Shown in pieces: positions 60,177 through 64,000 of a stretch of 64,000 nucleotides of DNA (positions within the stretch are counted from its first letter, which is position 1; every line of letters starts with the position of its first letter). The DNA is from Roseiarcus sp963807735 (GTDB lineage: Bacteria > Pseudomonadota > Alphaproteobacteria > Rhizobiales > Beijerinckiaceae): positions 1 to 64,000 of the forward strand of contig CAWEDI010000024.1 in NCBI GenBank assembly GCA_963807735.1. Reading direction: 5' to 3'. The translations under genes and the position numbers were made by a program. The notes beneath the pieces are model-generated. The model saw nothing but the letters and a program-made list of their open reading frames with translations, searched no databases and had not been told where the DNA came from.

Positions 60177-62092
60177 TCCGACGCCCCGGTCTGCAACTCC
60201 TCGGCGAGCAGCGCGATTTCCTCGATGACGCTCGCCAGCGCCTCGGCGGCCTGCGCCTGCTGCCGCGCCGCGGTGGCGCATTGCTGCGCGGATCGCGCAG
60301 ACTCGTCGGCCGCCGCCGCGATCTCATGGACGCCGCTGGCGACCTCGCGCGCGGCGGCGAGAATCGCGTCCGCGCCGCTGCTGATGCCTTCCGCCCCCGC
60401 AACCACCTCCGCCATCTCGCGTTCGACCCCCGCGAGCCGCTCGTCGATGACTTGGCTCCGCTTCGTTTCAGCCTCGGCTGCGACAATGATCTGAAGGAAA
60501 TCGGCGCGCGCCGCCGCGACCTGGCGCTGCACGTCGCGCACAATGTCCTTGACGCGATCGGCGCTGCTGGCCGACTGACGCGCAAGATCCCGGATGTCGC
60601 CGGACACCACGGCGAAGCCGCGCCCCGCCTCGCCGACCCGGACCGCCTCCATGGCGCCGCTGACCGACAGCATCGTCGTCTGAACCGTCAGAATCGCCAA
60701 TCCGTCGACCAACTTCTCCATGGCGCGGGCGGATGCGTCGAGGCCGTCCAAGATCGCCACGGCGGCGCGCGTTTGGGCGAGCGCCTTGTCCAGCCCCCTG
60801 GACAGGGCGGCGATGCGCTTGCGCGCCTCGCCGAGCGTGCTGCGTGCGGCGCGGGCGCGGGAATGCGCGTCGGCGGCGTTGCGGCGCGCGAGATCGGCGG
60901 AGCGCTCGATCTGCGACACCGCGGCGTTCGACTGCTGGGTCGCCGCCGACTGGATCTCGGCGCCGCGTCCGATCTCGCTGACGGCCAGCATGATCTGAGC
61001 CGCCGCCTCCGAGAGCTGCTGAACCGTTGCGGACAATTCCTCCGCCGCAGCGGCGATCTCCTGGGCGATCCGCGCGCGGTCGCTGGCGACGCCGAGGCCC
61101 AGTGTCCGCTTGGCCAGGCTCTCGGAGGTTCGATGGCTCTCCTCGAGCGCCGAGGCTTGCTGCTGGACCGCCCGCTGCGCCTCGGCCGTCGCTGCGGATT
61201 GCTCCTCCGCGGCCGCTGCAATGCTCTCCGCGCCCTTCTGCGCCTCGCGCGCCGCGCCTTCGGCTTCGACCGACGCGATCAGGATCGCCTGCGCGCCGCT
61301 CGCGACCGCCTCGGCCTCGGCGCGAAGCCGCTGGAGCTGCTCGGAGGCCGCGTGACCGGACGCGGCTTCGGCGTTCGCCAGCGCCGCCGACTCGCCTATG
61401 CGCGCGACAAGCTCGCGCACCTCCGCCGCTGCGGTTTCGGCGGCGGCCCTGACTTCCTGGGCGCGGGCCTCCGCCGTTTCGGCCAGCGCCCGCACCTCGT
61501 CGGCGACGATGGTGAAACCGCGGCCGTTGTCGCCGGCCCGCGACGCTTCGATGGCGGCGTTGAGCGCCAGCAGGTTGGTTTGCTCGGCAAGCTCGGCCAT
61601 GGCGGCGGTGATCTGACCGATGCTGACCGCGCTCGCCTCCAGCCCGCCGACAACCCGCACCGCGTTGAGCTGGCGCTCGGCATTGGCTTGAACGCTCTCG
61701 ATCGAGCTCTGGATTTGCGCGGAAATCTCGGCCATCAGCGTCTCGGCCGCGTTGCTGCGACGCCGCGAATCCTCAGCCCGGGCGCGGGCCTGCGAAAACG
61801 TGGCCGACAGGCTGGTGATCGCCCCGAGCGATTCGTGGGAGGCGCCCGCGGCCTCTTCCACCGCGGCGGCGATCTGCTCCAACGCCCGGCGCAATTCCTC
61901 GGCGGCGCCGGCCAATTCGGCGAGGCCGATGGTAAGTTCCTGCCCGGCCGAGGCGATGCGTTCGCCAGCGGCCTGCGGCCGGTCGTCGGCGCGCTTGGGT
62001 TTGGGCGGCCTTTTCGTCTCCGCTGGCGGAGCCGAGTCCCGGGTAGGAACGGCGCGCCGTCCCGTCAGTCTCGCTTTCTTGACAAGTGTCAC
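60173..62092 (-). CDS. cytosolic chemoreceptor with two tandem signalling tips
   Basis: The product has about 639 residues and no membrane segment or recognisable sensor domain, only a basic, probably disordered first 40 residues. It is nearly all coiled coil. The first tip is canonical: LAEQTNLLALNAAIEASRAG then DNGRGFTIVADEVRALAE (about residue 170). A second, altered tip LTVQTTMLSVSGAMEAVRVG then EAGRGFAVVSGDIRDLA (about residue 475) follows. It begins the nine-gene operon. GTG at 62092 behind GGGA is my choice; TTG at 62101 is also open. What it senses cannot be read from sequence. It could take a signal through partners, or form an array with the triple CheW protein. Confidence 0.85.
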   Translation of the reverse strand: MTLVKKARLTGRRAVPTRDSAPPAETKRPPKPKRADDRPQAAGERIASAGQELTIGLAELAGAAEELRRALEQIAAAVEEAAGASHESLGAITSLSATFSQARARAEDSRRRSNAAETLMAEISAQIQSSIESVQANAERQLNAVRVVGGLEASAVSIGQITAAMAELAEQTNLLALNAAIEASRAGDNGRGFTIVADEVRALAETAEARAQEVRAAAETAAAEVRELVARIGESAALANAEAASGHAASEQLQRLRAEAEAVASGAQAILIASVEAEGAAREAQKGAESIAAAAEEQSAATAEAQRAVQQQASALEESHRTSESLAKRTLGLGVASDRARIAQEIAAAAEELSATVQQLSEAAAQIMLAVSEIGRGAEIQSAATQQSNAAVSQIERSADLARRNAADAHSRARAARSTLGEARKRIAALSRGLDKALAQTRAAVAILDGLDASARAMEKLVDGLAILTVQTTMLSVSGAMEAVRVGEAGRGFAVVSGDIRDLARQSASSADRVKDIVRDVQRQVAAARADFLQIIVAAEAETKRSQVIDERLAGVEREMAEVVAGAEGISSGADAILAAAREVASGVHEIAAAADESARSAQQCATAARQQAQAAEALASVIEEIALLAEELQTGASE

Positions 62093-62552
62093 GCGTCGCA
62101 ATCCCGTCGCGCGGCTCGCGCGTAAACTTCAGTCGCCCCGCAGGTTTGACCAATGCGCGCGCCGCTGACAAGCGGCAGGTCGCGGTCGACGGAATTATCC
62201 GCACAGCGCGCGTGTAACATGGCGCCCGTCCGCGCGGCGTGGCCGGCTCGGCGTCGGTGAACTCCGCTCGAAGACCAGCGGATTTGCGGGGAAGCAAAGC
62301 TACGCGACGTAACCCTCAGGCCCTCCATCAAATACTGTGGCAAATTGGCAACGTCACGTTCTTTCATCAGTCACAAACCCCCTAAACGGCCGAAACTGGG
62401 CCGCTTCGTGGTAAGTGTGTCACCGATGTGTCAAACGGGGCGCCTACAACATGGCGTGCGGGGATGAGTTGGGTCGCGGGCGATCGGATCGCCATGGCCG
62501 GATGAGCCCAGGGACGGCGTCGGTGGCGCTGGGGGCATGGACGGGGCAGAGA
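62093..62552. promoter_or_regulatory. divergent promoter region of the chemosensory operon and the porin gene
   Basis: This gap of about 450 bases must hold promoters for two divergent units. No EcfG-type site is present. TTGGCAACGTCACG and neighbouring AT-richer bases around 62340-62400 are the least GC-rich part and the best place to look for a promoter. I could not assign -35/-10 elements with confidence. Confidence 0.35.
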
Positions 62553-64000
62553 ATGAACATGTTGAAGTCTATCTTGCTGGCGAGCGGCGCGCTTCTCGCT
62601 GTGGCGACGGTCGCCCAGGCGGCCGATCTGCCCACGAAGAAGGGCGCGGCCCCCGCGCCCGTGCCGCCTAACTGCTATGCGACGTTCTGGACGTGGCTCG
62701 ATTCGACGCCGTCCGATTGCCCGCTGAGCTATTGGGGCGTCACCTTCTACGGCCAGGTCGACGTCGGCGGCGGCTGGGAGTCCAATCACGCCACGCTAAA
62801 CAACGCCTTTCCCAATGGCGTGCAGGAACTCATCAGCAAGCAAAGCCACGGCGCGGCTTGGCAGTTCGTTCCGAACGGGCTCAGCCAGTCGAACATCGGC
62901 TTGAAGTGGAAAGAGCAGATCGTTCCGCAGTGGTATTTCATCGGCGACGTTAACTTCGGCTACGATCCTTACTCTCTGCAATTCGCCAACGGCCCGCGTT
63001 CGCTCGCAGAGAACAACACGACGCCGCAGTATTTCCAATCGTCGAACGGCGACTCCAGCCGCGCTTACGGGCCGATCAACGCGCGAGCTTACGCCGGTGT
63101 CCAGAACCAGACGTTCGGCACGTTGACCTATGGCCGCCAATACGCCTTCTCCAACGACATCGCCAACAGCCTGTACGACCCGTTCGGCGGCGCCTACGCC
63201 TTCTCGCTGATCGGCAACTCCACGACGCTCGGCGGCGGCCTCGGCGACACCGAACTCGGGCGCTACACGAACTCGATCAAGTACCTCTACTCCGATCACA
63301 ACATCCGGGTCGGCGGCATGTCGCAGGTCGGCGGCTGGGACGCCGGCAACAACGCGCAGTTCGCTTACGAATTCGACCTTGGCTTCGATTGGTACGGCTT
63401 CTCGTTCGACGGCGTCTACGAAAACGCCAAGGACGCGGTGGCGCTCAGCGCCTACGGCGCCAACCCGGCGCCGTTCGGGCCGGACGTGCTCAAGGCGACG
63501 ATCGAAAACGAAAGTTCCTTCCAGGTGGCCGGCAAATACAAGTGGGACCGCTTCACGGCCTACGCCGGTTACGAGAACCAGCGCCTGACCAACCCGAGCG
63601 ACCTTCCCGCCGGCACGGTCATCCGAAACCTCAACGGCGGCTACGACGCGGCTTATGGCACGGGCGTGCAGGTGAGTTCGACGGGCGTCCCGGCGTTCCC
63701 GGTTCCCAAGGTTGTCCAACTGTTCTGGCTCGGCGGCAAGGTCGCGGTCCTGCCGACCGTGGACGTGATCGGCGGCTACTACCACGTGTGGCAGAACGAC
63801 TATCTCGGTTCGACCGCGACTTCGACGAGTTGCGCCCCCAACGCCAAGTTGCCCAGCGGCACCCCGTCCGGCACGCCTTACACGCCGCAAGGCACCGCAA
63901 GCGCCCTGTGCGCGGGCCACGAAGACGCGATCTCCGGCGTTATCGACTGGCGTCCGTTCAAGCGCGTCGATATCTACGCGGGCTCGATGTACTCAAAGGT
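62553..64000 (+). CDS. outer-membrane porin, 3' end beyond the window
   Basis: At least 482 residues are present. A signal peptide (SILLASGALLAVATVAQA, cut before ADLPTKKG) leads into a beta-barrel rich in aromatic strands: SYWGVTFYGQVDVGGGWES, FGTLTYGRQYAF, NIGLKWKEQIVPQWYFIGDV, FAYEFDLGFDWYGFSFDG and FTAYAGYENQRL. The family is the general porin of Hyphomicrobiales and relatives, which lets small solutes through the outer membrane. ATG at 62553 is followed by another two codons on; GGGGCAGAG precedes. The frame is open to base 64000. It diverges from the chemosensory operon. Confidence 0.9.
   Translation, partial: MNMLKSILLASGALLAVATVAQAADLPTKKGAAPAPVPPNCYATFWTWLDSTPSDCPLSYWGVTFYGQVDVGGGWESNHATLNNAFPNGVQELISKQSHGAAWQFVPNGLSQSNIGLKWKEQIVPQWYFIGDVNFGYDPYSLQFANGPRSLAENNTTPQYFQSSNGDSSRAYGPINARAYAGVQNQTFGTLTYGRQYAFSNDIANSLYDPFGGAYAFSLIGNSTTLGGGLGDTELGRYTNSIKYLYSDHNIRVGGMSQVGGWDAGNNAQFAYEFDLGFDWYGFSFDGVYENAKDAVALSAYGANPAPFGPDVLKATIENESSFQVAGKYKWDRFTAYAGYENQRLTNPSDLPAGTVIRNLNGGYDAAYGTGVQVSSTGVPAFPVPKVVQLFWLGGKVAVLPTVDVIGGYYHVWQNDYLGSTATSTSCAPNAKLPSGTPSGTPYTPQGTASALCAGHEDAISGVIDWRPFKRVDIYAGSMYSK

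Overview
The window comes from a GC-rich alphaproteobacterium, most likely a methylotrophic member of the Hyphomicrobiales (Beijerinckiaceae or Methylocystaceae-like). The evidence is a PhyR-NepR-EcfG general stress response locus, a PQQ alcohol dehydrogenase with the lanthanide-type Asp-Tyr-Asp signature next to a cytochrome c, palindromic REP-like repeats of the kind common in this order, and a Rhizobiales-type porin. Nearly every gene abuts or overlaps its neighbour.

Layout. 1-2916 holds a frame-disrupted fragment of a TPR-repeat protein that looks foreign to the rest. 2869-7782 is the remnant of an integrated phage-like or satellite element lying against the 3' end of a tRNA-Tyr gene (7783-7867). 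It carries terminase subunits, a RepA-like ATPase with an iteron-like array, an AlpA-like DNA-binding protein and a regulator. No integrase is visible. 7993-17678 is rpoC, rpoB, rplL and rplJ, all on the minus strand. 18213-31754 is a mixed metabolic stretch: acyltransferase, copper P-type ATPase, prs, class III cyclase, aminotransferase, SRAP protein, acrylyl-CoA reductase type oxidoreductase, zinc metallopeptidase and glgA. 31877-35604 is the general stress response locus. 35657-43803 holds a hybrid kinase, glgX, a BON-domain protein, pyrG and an L,D-transpeptidase lipoprotein. 43807-50919 is a minus-strand block joining a PCu(A)C-like protein, the PQQ dehydrogenase, cytochrome c, a MotA/ExbB-like membrane trio and an aldehyde dehydrogenase. 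51442-62101 is a nine-gene chemosensory operon. 62553-64000 is the start of a porin gene.

How the genes work together. Three good EcfG-type promoters (GGAAC, 16-17 bases, CGTT) stand before glgA, glgX and the BON gene. A back-to-back pair of weaker ones lies between nepR-ecfG and phyR. This ties glycogen metabolism to the general stress response. The dehydrogenase, cytochrome and aldehyde dehydrogenase suit periplasmic alcohol oxidation followed by aldehyde oxidation, and a proton-channel-like membrane complex is encoded between them. The chemosensory operon (tandem-tip cytosolic receptor, triple-CheW protein, CheB, CheR, CheA, STAS-like protein, receiver, CheC, hybrid kinase) is joined at every one of its eight gene junctions by a four-base overlap. 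It has no membrane receptor and no flagellar genes nearby, so its output is open.

Sequence quality. rpoC and pyrG, both normally indispensable, each carry one frameshift, and the TPR fragment carries three. These are more likely sequencing or assembly errors than real mutations.
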